Positions 33,890-42,690 are shown, counted from the stretch's first letter. The stretch: 64,000 nucleotides of DNA from UBA4874 sp002399435 (GCA_036823195.1 DAISGI010000012.1:3238-67237); one strand, 5' to 3'. A program made the numbers and translations. Notes: generated by a model not told the origin, from the letters alone.

Positions 33890-34942
33890 TTACACGTCAA
33901 TAATATGAAAGCCGGCAGCACGGGTCATCCGATTCATGACGGCAAGTCCTTCATCATGATCCTCCACACCTTCTGCCAGAATCTGATCCACTCCCAAATG
34001 GTCCATTTCCCGAAACAGTGAAAAGAGACTGGCTGCCAGCTGGGCCGGGTGCTTCCGGCTGCCCATGGTCCGCACAATTCCGGCTGTATAATGTCCCATG
34101 GTCTCATCCGTTGCCAGGATCCCGATCCGTTTCCCGTCCACCTGCAGCCGGCAGACTTCCTGCTCCACATATCGGGCCAGCTTGTCCGGATCCCCGCGGA
34201 CAATGGTAACCGGTGCTTTTGGCGCATAGTGCTTATATTTCATGCCGGGGGATTTTACTTTCTGTCCGTCCGCAATCGGCTTCATGACATGGGGGTCTAC
34301 CCGTACCGGTCCAATGACCTTTTCCAGCATTTCCGAAGTAACCCCGCCGGGTCGGAGAATCACCGGGATTTCACCGGTCATGTCCAATACCGTGGACTCC
34401 ACTCCCACATTCGCTTTTCCCCCGTCCAGTATCAGAGGAATCCGGCCATTCATATCCTCCAGGACATGTTTTGCTTCCGTGGGGCTGGGACGGCCGGACC
34501 GATTTGCACTGGGCGCGGCAATCGGGACTCCGGACAGCCGGATCAGCTCCCGGGCCACCGGGTGGGAGGGCATCCGCACTCCCACCGTATCCAGTCCGGC
34601 GGATACCACCGCCGGTATCTTTGCTGTTTTCTCCAGAATCATGGTCATTGGTCCCGGCCAGAAAGCTTCCGCCAGAATCCTTGCCTTTTCGGGGATCCCG
34701 GTTACCAGGGCATCCCATTGGGAAAGGTTTTCAATATGTACAATCAGCGGATTGTCGCCTGGCCTTCCCTTTGCCTCAAAAATACCTTTTACCGCTTTCC
34801 CGTCCAGGGCATTTGCACCCAGACCATATACCGTTTCCGTCGGAAAAGCCACCACTTCCCCGCGGCGGATCCTCTCCGCAGCCTCGGCCATCTCCCGCCT
34901 GCAGCGGATGGGATCCTCTATTTTCAGAACCTGTGTTTCCAT
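33890..34942 (-). CDS. ywlC: L-threonylcarbamoyladenylate synthase (Sua5/YwlC)
   Basis: 350-aa enzyme that makes threonylcarbamoyl-AMP for t6A37 of ANN-decoding tRNAs. The YrdC domain fills residues 1-205 (PTETVYGLGANALD, KGRPGDNPLIVHI, SGRPSPTEAKHV), and a Sua5 C-terminal domain follows. This is the long form. It ends just before ywlE, and prfA/prmC lie upstream as in many Firmicutes. Confidence 0.95.
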   Translation of the reverse strand: METQVLKIEDPIRCRREMAEAAERIRRGEVVAFPTETVYGLGANALDGKAVKGIFEAKGRPGDNPLIVHIENLSQWDALVTGIPEKARILAEAFWPGPMTMILEKTAKIPAVVSAGLDTVGVRMPSHPVARELIRLSGVPIAAPSANRSGRPSPTEAKHVLEDMNGRIPLILDGGKANVGVESTVLDMTGEIPVILRPGGVTSEMLEKVIGPVRVDPHVMKPIADGQKVKSPGMKYKHYAPKAPVTIVRGDPDKLARYVEQEVCRLQVDGKRIGILATDETMGHYTAGIVRTMGSRKHPAQLAASLFSLFREMDHLGVDQILAEGVEDHDEGLAVMNRMTRAAGFHIIDV

Positions 34943-35048
34943 TCTGTCTTCTCCCTGTAGTCCTGTTTATTTATTTTACTGATCTCTTTCCATCCACTTT
35001 CTTCGGCCCATTCATCCTTTTCTCCATCCATATCTCTCCTCCATGCTC

Positions 35049-35138
35049 CCATGGATACCAAAGGTTGAGCAACTTTCATTCATATCCATGAATGCCAAAG
35101 GTTAGACAACTTCCATCCATATCCACGAATGCCAGGGG
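35049..35138. repeat. 37-bp tandem repeat downstream of prfA
   Basis: Copies start at 35049, 35086 and 35123 (the last partial) with a 37-bp period and a few substitutions. The partial third copy ends 8 bp before the prfA stop. The unit differs from the 37-bp repeat at the left window edge. No hairpin with a T-run is present. Confidence 0.85.
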
Positions 35139-35145
35139 ACGAAAA

Positions 35146-36228
35146 TCAGCCGTGCCGTCCGGTTTCCAGATTCTTCAGCTTTTTCGTCTGTTCAGCAGAA
35201 ATCAGCGCATCCAGCATTTCATCCAGATCCCCGTCCAGAAAATCATCCAGCTGGTGAATGGTCCTGCCAATCCGGTGATCGGTCACCCGCCCCTGGGAAT
35301 AATTGTAGGTGCGGATCCGTTCACTGCGATCCCCCGTTCCAATCTGACTCCTGCGGTTCTGTGCATATTCAGATTCCTTTTCCTGCGTAGCCTGGTCCAG
35401 CAGACGGGATCGCAGCACGCGAATGGCCTTTTCCTTGTTTTTCAGCTGGGATTTCTCATCCTGGCATGTCACCACCATTCCGGTGGGAATATGGGTGACC
35501 CGAACGGCAGAATCCGTGGTATTGACGCTTTGCCCGCCATGCCCTGTGGACCGGTAGACGTCGATCCGCAGGTCATTGGGATTGATTTCGACGTCCACTT
35601 CCTCCGCCTCCGGCAAAACGGCAACCGTGGCAGTAGAGGTATGAATCCTGCCGCCGGACTCCGTCACAGGCACGCGCTGCACCCTGTGCACCCCGCTTTC
35701 GTATTTCAGACGGCTGTAGGCTCCCTTCCCCTCCACGATATAAATCAGTTCCTTGACCCCTCCGATGTCCGTATAGCTGGCACTGGTGACGACAATCTTC
35801 CAGCCCTTCCGTTCGGCATAGCGGCTGTACATCCGGAACAACACGGCCCCGAACAGCGCCGCCTCTTCCCCGCCGGCACCGCTGCGGATTTCCATGACGA
35901 CATTCTTTTCATCCATGGGATCCCGGGGCAGAAGAAGCAGTTTTATTTCATGAAGCAATGCATCCGCTTTTTCCTTCAGATCCTTTTTCTCCTGCTCTGC
36001 GATCGCCCGCAGTTCCCTGTCATGGGTACTGTGCAGCAGTTCCTCCGTATCCTCTTCCTCTTTCTCCGTTTTCCGGTACTGCCGATAGCGAACCACGATC
36101 TCCTCCAGGGAAGCGTGCTCCCGGACCAGGCGCTGCCATTCCTCCTGCCGGCTGATTACATCCGGATCAGCAAGGAGTTGACTCAGTTCCTCATATCGGT
36201 CTTCCATAAATCCCAATTTGTCAAACAT
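35146..36228 (-). CDS. prfA: Peptide chain release factor 1
   Basis: 360-aa RF1 that ends translation at UAA/UAG. The GGQ motif is in YRSTGHGGQSVNTTDSAVR, and the PxT region for stop-codon reading fits RF1 rather than RF2. It overlaps prmC by 8 nt, which makes coupling with its methylating enzyme likely. Confidence 0.97.
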   Translation of the reverse strand: MFDKLGFMEDRYEELSQLLADPDVISRQEEWQRLVREHASLEEIVVRYRQYRKTEKEEEDTEELLHSTHDRELRAIAEQEKKDLKEKADALLHEIKLLLLPRDPMDEKNVVMEIRSGAGGEEAALFGAVLFRMYSRYAERKGWKIVVTSASYTDIGGVKELIYIVEGKGAYSRLKYESGVHRVQRVPVTESGGRIHTSTATVAVLPEAEEVDVEINPNDLRIDVYRSTGHGGQSVNTTDSAVRVTHIPTGMVVTCQDEKSQLKNKEKAIRVLRSRLLDQATQEKESEYAQNRRSQIGTGDRSERIRTYNYSQGRVTDHRIGRTIHQLDDFLDGDLDEMLDALISAEQTKKLKNLETGRHG

Positions 36229-37111
36229 TTGATTCTCCCTGCCTTTTCAAGAATATCGCCACCCGTTCCATCCCTGCCAGGTCCTTGCGAATCCCGCCCA
36301 GGGTATAGTTTCCTGTCTGCAAAAAGATATCCTGAACCTGTGGACTCTGGCCATATCCCATTTCCACCGCGACCAGGCCGTCCCGATTCAAAAAGGGAGA
36401 AGCTGCCCGGGCTATTCTCCGATAATAGCCCAGGCCGTCTTCTCCCCCATCCAGGGCAACCCTGGGCTCGTAATCCCGGACCTCCGTCATTAATCCACCG
36501 ATCTCACCGGTGGGAATGTAGGGCGGATTGGAGACAATCCCATCAAAGCGGTCCTTTCCGCCGGGGCCCTCCAGGGCGCAGAACAAATCCCCCTGCAAAA
36601 ACCGGATCCGGTCCGCCACGCCGTTCTGCACCGCATTCTCCCGTGCGGCAAGCAGGGCTTCCTCCCGGATATCCACTGCCGTGATCCGGGAAGCAGGCAA
36701 ATAAAATGCCAGGCTGACTGCAATGGCGCCGCTTCCGGTGCCCAGGTCCAGAAGATGCACCGGCCCCGGCACTGATTTCCAATGATTCAACAGCCATTCC
36801 ACCAGAATTTCCGTTTCCCACCGGGGGATCAGAACCCGGTCATCCACATGAAAAGGAAGTCCCATAAACTCCCTGCTGCCAAGAATATACTGAATCGGCT
36901 CCCCCTTCCGACGCCGGTCCAGCATACTGCGAAAGGCAGACAGCTGCTCCCGGGACAATAGCTCATTGCCACGGATATACAGTTCGTGCCGCTGACATCC
37001 AAGGATATGGGACAACAACATCTCACATTCCAGCCGGGCAGACTCAGATGCCCTGCTTTGCAGCAACCGTTGGCCCGCCCTCAGGGCGTCCATCAAGCCC
37101 GGCTGTCCCAT
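36221..37111 (-). CDS. prmC: Release-factor glutamine methyltransferase PrmC
   Basis: 296-aa SAM-dependent enzyme that N5-methylates the GGQ glutamine of release factors. An N-terminal helical substrate-recognition domain precedes a Rossmann domain with LLDLGTGSGAIAVSLA and the catalytic NPPY (SNPPYIPT). Its start overlaps yqhQ by 68 nt, an unusually long overlap; GGAG lies 9 nt before the ATG, which supports the longer form. Confidence 0.95.
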   Translation of the reverse strand: MGQPGLMDALRAGQRLLQSRASESARLECEMLLSHILGCQRHELYIRGNELLSREQLSAFRSMLDRRRKGEPIQYILGSREFMGLPFHVDDRVLIPRWETEILVEWLLNHWKSVPGPVHLLDLGTGSGAIAVSLAFYLPASRITAVDIREEALLAARENAVQNGVADRIRFLQGDLFCALEGPGGKDRFDGIVSNPPYIPTGEIGGLMTEVRDYEPRVALDGGEDGLGYYRRIARAASPFLNRDGLVAVEMGYGQSPQVQDIFLQTGNYTLGGIRKDLAGMERVAIFLKRQGESNV

Positions 37112-38051
37112 CTGTTTTCTCTCCTTCCATGCCGCCGCTTTCCTTCACGCCCTCCGTAGCCGCCACAAAGGCACGGATCGCCACCTCCAGCTGCTGATCG
37201 TCCGGCTCCCGGGTGGTCAGCTTTTGAAGCATCATCCCGGGATACAGGATGATCCGGATCGGCAGGGCATCGCTTCTCCCGGCAAGCCGTGTCACCTCAT
37301 AGGACAGGCCCCCAACGACCGGGAGAAGCAGAATGCGGCTGAGCACGCGAAGGAAGATATTCTGCCATCCCAGGAAGGAAAACAAAAGAATGCTGATCAA
37401 CATGACAGTCAGCAGGAATGCCGTGCCGCATCTGGGATGCAGGGTAGAATATTTCCGCGCATTCCCCGGCGTCAGCTCCTCTTCATGTTCATAGCAATGG
37501 ATGGTTTTATGCTCCGCGCCATGGTATTCAAAAACCCTTCGGATGTCCTTCATCCGGGAAACAAGCGTTAAGTAAATCAGAAAAATCCCCAGGCGAAGAA
37601 ATCCCTCCACTATATTCAGAATCACATGATTGGATATCCAGCGCCGGAGCAGACCGGACAGCAATGCCGGCAAAAATACAAACAAAGCGATGGAAAAAAT
37701 AACAGCAACCGTCACGGAGGAAGCGATCACGATATCGTCCAGACTTTTCCCCAATTTGTCCGACAGGAAAGTTTCAAACCGGGAGGGCTTATATTCCTCT
37801 TCTTCGTCCCCATACAGGTCCGCCGACGTCAAAAGGGACTTTACGCCCAATACCATGGTCTCCGCAAAAGTAACGATCCCCCGCAGAATGGGCAGCTTCA
37901 ATATGGGATACTTCTCCTTTGCAGTGGTTACGGCTGATTTCTTCACCTCAATGGATCCGTCGGACCGTCTCACGGCAATGGCCATGGAATCAGGAGCTTT
38001 CATCATCACTCCCTCCATGACAGCCTGACCGCCAATCATACTCTTTCGCAT
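37044..38051 (-). CDS. yqhQ: DUF1385 membrane protein YqhQ
   Basis: 335-aa membrane protein of the DUF1385 family. It starts with the conserved GGQAVMEGVMMKAP, has about four transmembrane helices (about 108-130, 145-165, 210-235, 240-258), and a conserved cytoplasmic motif HGAEHKTIHCYE with later HPRCGTAF, which suggests a metal site. Function is unknown. In Clostridia it is regularly found between rpmE and prmC, as here. Its C-terminal tail is hydrophilic and overlaps prmC. Confidence 0.88.
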   Translation of the reverse strand: MRKSMIGGQAVMEGVMMKAPDSMAIAVRRSDGSIEVKKSAVTTAKEKYPILKLPILRGIVTFAETMVLGVKSLLTSADLYGDEEEEYKPSRFETFLSDKLGKSLDDIVIASSVTVAVIFSIALFVFLPALLSGLLRRWISNHVILNIVEGFLRLGIFLIYLTLVSRMKDIRRVFEYHGAEHKTIHCYEHEEELTPGNARKYSTLHPRCGTAFLLTVMLISILLFSFLGWQNIFLRVLSRILLLPVVGGLSYEVTRLAGRSDALPIRIILYPGMMLQKLTTREPDDQQLEVAIRAFVAATEGVKESGGMEGEKTDGTAGLDGRPEGGPTVAAKQGI

Positions 38052-38066
38052 TCTTTCATCTCCCTA

Positions 38067-38100
38067 CAAAAAATACAGACCAGGGGAACCCCAATCTGTA
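38067..38100 (-). terminator. Terminator of rpmE
   Basis: Minus-strand hairpin TACAGA...GGGG/CCCC...TCTGTA followed by TTTTTTTG, starting about 15 nt after the rpmE stop and ending about 16 nt before the yqhQ start. Confidence 0.8.
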
Positions 38101-38115
38101 CTTTGTTTCGAAAAA

Positions 38116-38328
38116 TTACTTCTCGTCGGCGGACATTCCGTATCGCTTTCGGAACCGCTCCACACGTCCACCGGTATCCACCAGCTTTTGCTTTCCGGTA
38201 AAGAATGGATGGCATTTGGAACATATCTCAACCCGGAGCTCCTTCTGAGTGGAGCCGGTAACAAAAGTCTCCCCACAAGCACACTTTACCACTGCTTTTC
38301 CATATTTTGGATGAATGTTTGGCTTCAT
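38116..38328 (-). CDS. rpmE: 50S ribosomal protein L31 (zinc form)
   Basis: 70-aa L31 with four cysteines (CACG and CSKC), the zinc-binding C+ form. It starts MKPNIHPKYGKAVVKC and ends GRVERFRKRYG. The ATG at 38328 follows GAGGTG. Located behind rho as in B. subtilis. Confidence 0.97.
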   Translation of the reverse strand: MKPNIHPKYGKAVVKCACGETFVTGSTQKELRVEICSKCHPFFTGKQKLVDTGGRVERFRKRYGMSADEK

Positions 38329-38460
38329 TGTCTTCACCTCTTTCGTGACAAAGCTTATTCCGTTTCCTGTTAAAACTGCTTGTTAGCCAATACCTGCAGC
38401 TTTCATAACTACCTCAGTATAACACAAGCGGCTGCTGCAATGCAACAATGATTTTTTGAT

Positions 38461-40437
38461 TTAGCGATAGCCCGAATAGCCATCCTTATCATGATAAGAG
38501 CCATTTCTGTCATGATCGTTCGTATAGCTGTCCTTTTCCACGGAAGAAAAATGCTCCATCATGAGATCTATAAACTGATCGTTGGAATCCGTTCGCATCA
38601 GGTCATTGATAATGATCTCCATAATGCGGTCCGGCCGGCCTTCACTGAGATTCTTGCGGATGGCCCAGACTCCTTCCAGTTCCTTTTGTGTCATGAGCAG
38701 CTCCTCCCGCCTGGTACCGGATTTGTAAAGATCCACGGCAGGGAAAATCCTCTTTTCGGAAAGCTTGCGGTCCAGATGAATTTCCATATTGCCCGTGCCC
38801 TTGAATTCTTCGTAAATGACATCGTCCATACGGCTGCCGGTCTCCACCAGGGCGGTGGCTATTATGGTCAGACTTCCGCCTTCCTCTATATTGCGGGCAC
38901 TGCCGAAAAATCGCTTGGGCTTATGAAGGGCAGAAGAATCCAGACCGCCGGACAATATCCTGCCGGTGGACGGCACCGTCTGATTGTATGCTCTGGCAAG
39001 GCGGGTAATGCTGTCCAGAAGGACGACCACGTCCTGGCCGTGCTCCACCAGGCGCTGCGAACGTTCCAGCACCATTTCCGCCACCTTGGTGTGATGCTCC
39101 GGCAGCTCGTCAAATGTGGAATAAACGATATCCCCGTCGATGGACCGCTGCATGTCCGTCACTTCCTCGGGACGCTCATCAATCAGCAGTACAATCAGAT
39201 AAATATCCGGGAAATTGAGGGAAATGCTGTTTGCGATCTTTTTCAGCAAAGTCGTTTTCCCTGCCTTGGGGGGAGAAACAATCAGACCCCTCTGGCCCAT
39301 GCCAATGGGGGAAACAAGATCGATGATCCGGGTCGCCAGATCCTTGGAATTCTTTTTGTTTTCCAGTGTGATTCTTTTGTTTGGATAAATCGGTGTCAGA
39401 TCCTCAAAGGGCCTCCTCCGGGGAGCTGTCTCCGGGTCCTGTCCGTTGACCGCCGTAACATACAGCAGGGCCTTGAATTTGTCTCCTTCTTTGGTGCGCC
39501 TGGTCTTGCCGCGGACCATATCCCCGGTTTTCAGGCTGAAACGGCGGATCTGGGACTGGGAAATATAAATGTCCTTGTTGCCCGACATATAATTTTCCGT
39601 CCGGAGAAATCCATATCCGTCGGGAAGTACCTCAAGTACTCCTTCCGCGTCCCCTACGTCTCCATTGTTCAGGAGGCCCGGAATGGCAGGATTGGATGTG
39701 TTATAGTATTTTCTCGCATAAGCAACCTTTTTTTCGTATTCTTCCGGATTTTCCTGTTCATTTGGTGTATTTGCCGATGTGCTTTCATCGGAATTTTCAT
39801 GATTTTTATTTTCGTGATATCTGCCGCCTGCTTCGTGGGAATCCGAAAGATGTGGGGTATACCCTCCGCTGAAGGAATGCCCGTTTCGGGAAATCCGATG
39901 GGGTCCCGGCCGGGTGGAAGTATGGGTGTTCCGGACGCCATGAATACCGGTTTCCTGCGTATCCCTGCGAGAGGATCGCTTTTCCTCCCCTTCTGCGGCT
40001 TCCCCCTCTTTGCCTTCGGTCACCTTCGCCGCCGGGGAGACTGCTGCTTCTGCTTCTGCCGGAGCTTCGTCCTTTTCCGTTTCCTGCTTTTCCCCTGCTT
40101 CCTTTGCCGCTTCTTCCGCAGCTTTCCTTGCTGCTTCCTTTGCTGCCTCTTCCGCAGCTTTCCTTGCCGCTTCCCTTGCTGCAGCCTCTGCCTTGGTGGG
40201 ACGGCCCCTCCTTCGTTTCACCGGAGTTTGGGGGACGGCCTCTGCCTTCCGGGCATCTTCCTCCATCTGCTCCTCAATCAATTGCTTTCTCTCTGTCTGA
40301 GGCAATCCGGTCAGCTTTTCCTCTACGATGCCTGCCAGCTGCTCTTTCCGATATCTGGTTACGCTTTTTATTCCAAGCTTCTTCCCAAAATCCCTCAATT
40401 CCAGAATGGTGTTATTCCTTAGATTATTCAGATCCAA
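38461..40437 (-). CDS. rho: Transcription termination factor Rho with long N-terminal insertion
   Basis: 658-aa hexameric RNA helicase; standard Rho is about 420 aa. The N-terminal helix bundle (1-60) is followed by an insertion of about 190 residues: an AT-hook-like KRRRGRPTK (74-82), an Ala/Lys/Glu-rich helix repeat (83-118), an acidic part, and a Ser/Asn/His-rich stretch (about 165-232). Then come the cold-shock RNA-binding domain (263-335) and the RecA-type motor with Walker A PPKAGKTT (389-396). The start is TTG after GAGG. It has a long leader from a promoter 400 bp upstream. rpmE follows. Confidence 0.96.
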   Translation of the reverse strand: MDLNNLRNNTILELRDFGKKLGIKSVTRYRKEQLAGIVEEKLTGLPQTERKQLIEEQMEEDARKAEAVPQTPVKRRRGRPTKAEAAAREAARKAAEEAAKEAARKAAEEAAKEAGEKQETEKDEAPAEAEAAVSPAAKVTEGKEGEAAEGEEKRSSRRDTQETGIHGVRNTHTSTRPGPHRISRNGHSFSGGYTPHLSDSHEAGGRYHENKNHENSDESTSANTPNEQENPEEYEKKVAYARKYYNTSNPAIPGLLNNGDVGDAEGVLEVLPDGYGFLRTENYMSGNKDIYISQSQIRRFSLKTGDMVRGKTRRTKEGDKFKALLYVTAVNGQDPETAPRRRPFEDLTPIYPNKRITLENKKNSKDLATRIIDLVSPIGMGQRGLIVSPPKAGKTTLLKKIANSISLNFPDIYLIVLLIDERPEEVTDMQRSIDGDIVYSTFDELPEHHTKVAEMVLERSQRLVEHGQDVVVLLDSITRLARAYNQTVPSTGRILSGGLDSSALHKPKRFFGSARNIEEGGSLTIIATALVETGSRMDDVIYEEFKGTGNMEIHLDRKLSEKRIFPAVDLYKSGTRREELLMTQKELEGVWAIRKNLSEGRPDRIMEIIINDLMRTDSNDQFIDLMMEHFSSVEKDSYTNDHDRNGSYHDKDGYSGYR

Positions 40438-40448
40438 AACATCTTTCC

Positions 40449-40492
40449 TCTCTTTCTCTTATTACTGTTCTCTCTTTCTCTTATGACTGTTC
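40449..40492. repeat. 22-bp tandem duplication upstream of rho
   Basis: Two copies (40449-40470 and 40471-40492) of a pyrimidine-rich unit, differing at one or two bases. On the mRNA it is purine-rich (AAGAGAAAGAG) and lies directly before the rho Shine-Dalgarno, so it duplicates a ribosome-binding-like sequence. Confidence 0.8.
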
Positions 40493-40834
40493 TCCCATGA
40501 GACAATGTGTAATTGATAATGATCGCTTTCTGTAAGGTTTGCAGACAGGATAAAAATGGAATACAATCAAAGGCAAGCCTGTAGCAATACATGAAAGAAA
40601 CCGGCCAGATCAGCCAGATATATAAACGTTTCCCGCATTGCTTCATATACTATTTTACTTTATCAATATTATTGCCATTACTTTCATCCGTAATTCATCC
40701 GTTGATGCATATAAGCCCTGAAAAATCATCAAAAGAAAAGTAAATATGGCGATACAACAAGGAATTCAAATAAAAAACGCCATAATAAGCGCCCGGTAAA
40801 TTCATACCAGGACACCTGCCCATCGTCCTTACTT

Positions 40835-40863
40835 ATCATAATATATAATCTGCAATTCGTCAA
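40835..40863 (-). promoter_or_regulatory. Sigma-A-type promoter of rho
   Basis: TTGACG (40863-40858) and TATGAT (40840-40835) are 17 bp apart on the minus strand in an AT-rich setting. The distance to the rho start is about 400 bp. Confidence 0.6.
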
Positions 40864-40931
40864 CCAAAAATGCAAAAATTATAAAATCTGTATAAAATCG
40901 AATGCCACAATCTGGAGAATGTGCCTGGCTG

Positions 40932-40959
40932 GAATCCAGCTGATCTGCCAGCTGGATTC
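40932..40959. repeat. Perfect 11-bp palindrome behind ywiB
   Basis: GAATCCAGCTG and CAGCTGGATTC are perfectly complementary around 6 nt. It is directly downstream of the ywiB stop. No T-run follows on either strand, so a classical terminator is unlikely; it may be a Rho-dependent pause/stability hairpin or a protein-binding site. Confidence 0.7.
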
Positions 40960-40961
40960 TG

Positions 40962-41378
40962 CTAGCTGTAAAACAGCTCCAGTTCGCCGGTCCCCGTATG
41001 TCTTCCGCCGATATCGAGCTGATATTTTAAGTCCACCTGTCCCTGATTCTCGCTCATTTCATGGGTCACTTCCGTCGGATAAATTCCCATTTGCAGCACG
41101 CCGCAGGAAGTCTGATAACTGTTCATGTATTTTTTCCCCCGTTCAAACAGAAAATGATCCGGCCGGGAACCGGAACGCTGCATGGACACCTTGCCCTCCC
41201 GGACAGAAATCAGGTTCTTCACGCCTTCCATGCCGGATATCTGGCTTTCTTCATATTCAATGTAATAAATCCCGTCTTTTTCAGACAGATGTCCTTCTGT
41301 AATCAGCTCCATGGTATTGCTCTTCCCATCCTTGTCCAGATGGCTTCCCCGGATCCTCAACAGTATCTTTCTGCTCAT
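40962..41378 (-). CDS. ywiB: DUF1934 calycin-like protein (YwiB)
   Basis: 138-aa small beta-barrel protein of the DUF1934/YwiB family, related in fold to lipocalins. Typical elements are YYIEYEES, FERGKKYMNSYQTSCG and the terminal beta-strand TGELELFYS. Function is unknown. The ATG at 41378 follows GGGAGG. It is cotranscribed with murI, which ends 26 nt upstream. Confidence 0.82.
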   Translation of the reverse strand: MSRKILLRIRGSHLDKDGKSNTMELITEGHLSEKDGIYYIEYEESQISGMEGVKNLISVREGKVSMQRSGSRPDHFLFERGKKYMNSYQTSCGVLQMGIYPTEVTHEMSENQGQVDLKYQLDIGGRHTGTGELELFYS

Positions 41379-41404
41379 TTCAAATCCTCCCAGCACTTGA
41401 GGCC

Positions 41405-42208
41405 TCAATATTCTTCTATGTTGACACATTCCGCGGCAATTTCCCGATTTAAGAAATGACTGCCGATCTGCGCAAAGCCTTGCCCGAAGTCGCTGACATA
41501 AAAACTCAGGGTCGGCTCCGGACCGGATCCCCGCAGCATATCCTTCTCCTTCAGCACTTCCCTGGCTTCACAGGCCGCGCCGAAAGCCGGATTGATCAAT
41601 GTCACCCCGGGGCCCATCACGCCGGAAATAACCGGCTCCAACAGGGGATAATGCGTACAGCCCAGAACCACGGTATCCACCTTCTGCCTTTTCAGGCCCT
41701 TTAGATACCGCTCCGCCGTAAGCCGCGCCATCTCCGTATTGCTCCATCCCTCCTCCACGATGGGCACAAACAGGGAACAGGCTTCATCCAGGACCAAAAG
41801 ATCCGGATTGATTCCCCGGATGGCATTCGGGTAGGCTTTGCTGCGAATCGTGCCCAGTGTTCCAATGACACCGATCCTGCCGTTCCGGGTGGCATCTGCG
41901 GCCGCCCTGGCGCCGGGACGGATGACGCCCAGAATGGGGATGTCAAACTGGGCATGCAATGCTTCCAGACTGTTGGAACTGACGGTATTGCAGGCAATGA
42001 CCACCATCTTGATCCCTTTGCTCAGCAAAAACCGGACACATTGTGCAGAATACTTTGTAACGATTTCCCTGGAGCGGGTCCCATACGGAATCCGCGCCGT
42101 ATCTCCAAAATAAACAATATTTTCATTTGGGAGCTCTTTCAGGAGCTCCTTTACCACAGTCAGGCCTCCCAGACCTGAATCAAAAACCCCGATTGGACGC
42201 TCGTCCAT
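41405..42208 (-). CDS. murI: Glutamate racemase
   Basis: 267-aa enzyme that makes D-glutamate for peptidoglycan. It opens with PIGVFDSGLGGLTVVKEL and has both catalytic cysteines, in VIACNTVSSN and VLGCTHYPLL. The pyrimidine-rich region after the start of ywiB continues the operon. Confidence 0.96.
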   Translation of the reverse strand: MDERPIGVFDSGLGGLTVVKELLKELPNENIVYFGDTARIPYGTRSREIVTKYSAQCVRFLLSKGIKMVVIACNTVSSNSLEALHAQFDIPILGVIRPGARAAADATRNGRIGVIGTLGTIRSKAYPNAIRGINPDLLVLDEACSLFVPIVEEGWSNTEMARLTAERYLKGLKRQKVDTVVLGCTHYPLLEPVISGVMGPGVTLINPAFGAACEAREVLKEKDMLRGSGPEPTLSFYVSDFGQGFAQIGSHFLNREIAAECVNIEEY

Positions 42209-42244
42209 ACCTAAAAAACCTCCTCATTTGTCAGCTCTATTTTA

Positions 42245-42328
42245 CTATGATGATATTATGAAAACAACCTCCAATATGATGATTTATGAAAAAGTCCAGT
42301 GTAATGATTTCATGAAAGCAACCTCCAA
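42245..42328. repeat. Three degenerate 27-30-bp repeats upstream of murI
   Basis: Units at about 42245-42274, 42275-42301 and 42302-42328 share TATGATGAT...TATGAAAA...CCTCCAA with several differences. They lie between the SASP terminator and the murI start. Older and more diverged than the other arrays. Confidence 0.65.
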
Positions 42329-42330
42329 AA

Positions 42331-42361
42331 AGAAGAAAAGCGGAGAAAAATCTCCGCTTTT
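42331..42361 (-). terminator. Terminator of the SASP gene
   Basis: Minus-strand hairpin AAAAGCGGAGA / TCTCCGCTTTT with a short T-loop, followed by CTTCTTTTT, 25 nt after the SASP stop. Confidence 0.9.
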
Positions 42362-42385
42362 CCTTTGTGAAATATCGATTTCAGG

Positions 42386-42565
42386 CTACTTCTGAGCTCC
42401 GGCCATGGATTTCTCCGCATATTCGATTGCTTTCTGAACAATTCTGCCGCAGTCCCTGGAAGATACACTTCCCCAGCCTTCCCTCTTCACGGTGTCATAC
42501 ACTCCAAGTTCCTTTGCTATTTCCGCCTTCAGATTATCCGACATCATTCCATTTCGTCTCGCCAT
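42386..42565 (-). CDS. Small acid-soluble spore protein, alpha/beta type
   Basis: 59-aa protein that coats spore DNA. Translation gives MARRNGMMSDNLKAEIAKEL followed by GVYDTVKREGWGSVSSRDCG, the second containing the family's DNA-binding signature; it ends KSMAGAQK. The GPR cleavage-like site near the N-terminus (KAEIAKELG) is recognisable. The ATG follows GGGAGG. It is monocistronic, with a sigma-G-like promoter upstream and a strong terminator downstream. A small gene that automated calling can miss. Confidence 0.95.
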   Translation of the reverse strand: MARRNGMMSDNLKAEIAKELGVYDTVKREGWGSVSSRDCGRIVQKAIEYAEKSMAGAQK

Positions 42566-42627
42566 AATCGATACCTCCCTGGTTTTGCAGTCCGGATTCC
42601 CGGGATTCCTTCTTCGTCCTGCAACAC

Positions 42628-42656
42628 TATTTTGCCCGGCTGTCTTTTTACTATGC
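42628..42656 (-). promoter_or_regulatory. Sigma-G-like promoter of the SASP gene
   Basis: GCATA (42656-42652) and CAAAATA (42634-42628) lie 17 bp apart on the minus strand, about 62 bp before the start. The -35 is perfect for sigma-G; the -10 has two changes. Confidence 0.45.
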
Positions 42657-42690
42657 CCGACAAATAATGGGGTTTCTGCCGCAAAATTTT

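Larger units (their letters stand above)
40438..40961 (-). other. Long rho leader / rho-ywiB intergenic region
   Basis: 524 bp without a gene. It contains the rho promoter at 40835-40863, so the transcript has a leader of roughly 390 nt. The leader has a weak hairpin followed by TTTTTT near 40790, a 22-bp duplication beside the ribosome-binding site, and many pyrimidine-rich stretches. B. subtilis and E. coli rho are autoregulated in their leaders; the same is plausible here but not shown. Confidence 0.5.

Noticed and set aside
40428..40646. 72-codon frame on the minus strand overlapping the rho start
   Set aside because: It crosses the duplicated rho leader segment in a different frame, has no Shine-Dalgarno and no similarity I can see. 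A leader peptide cannot be fully excluded.
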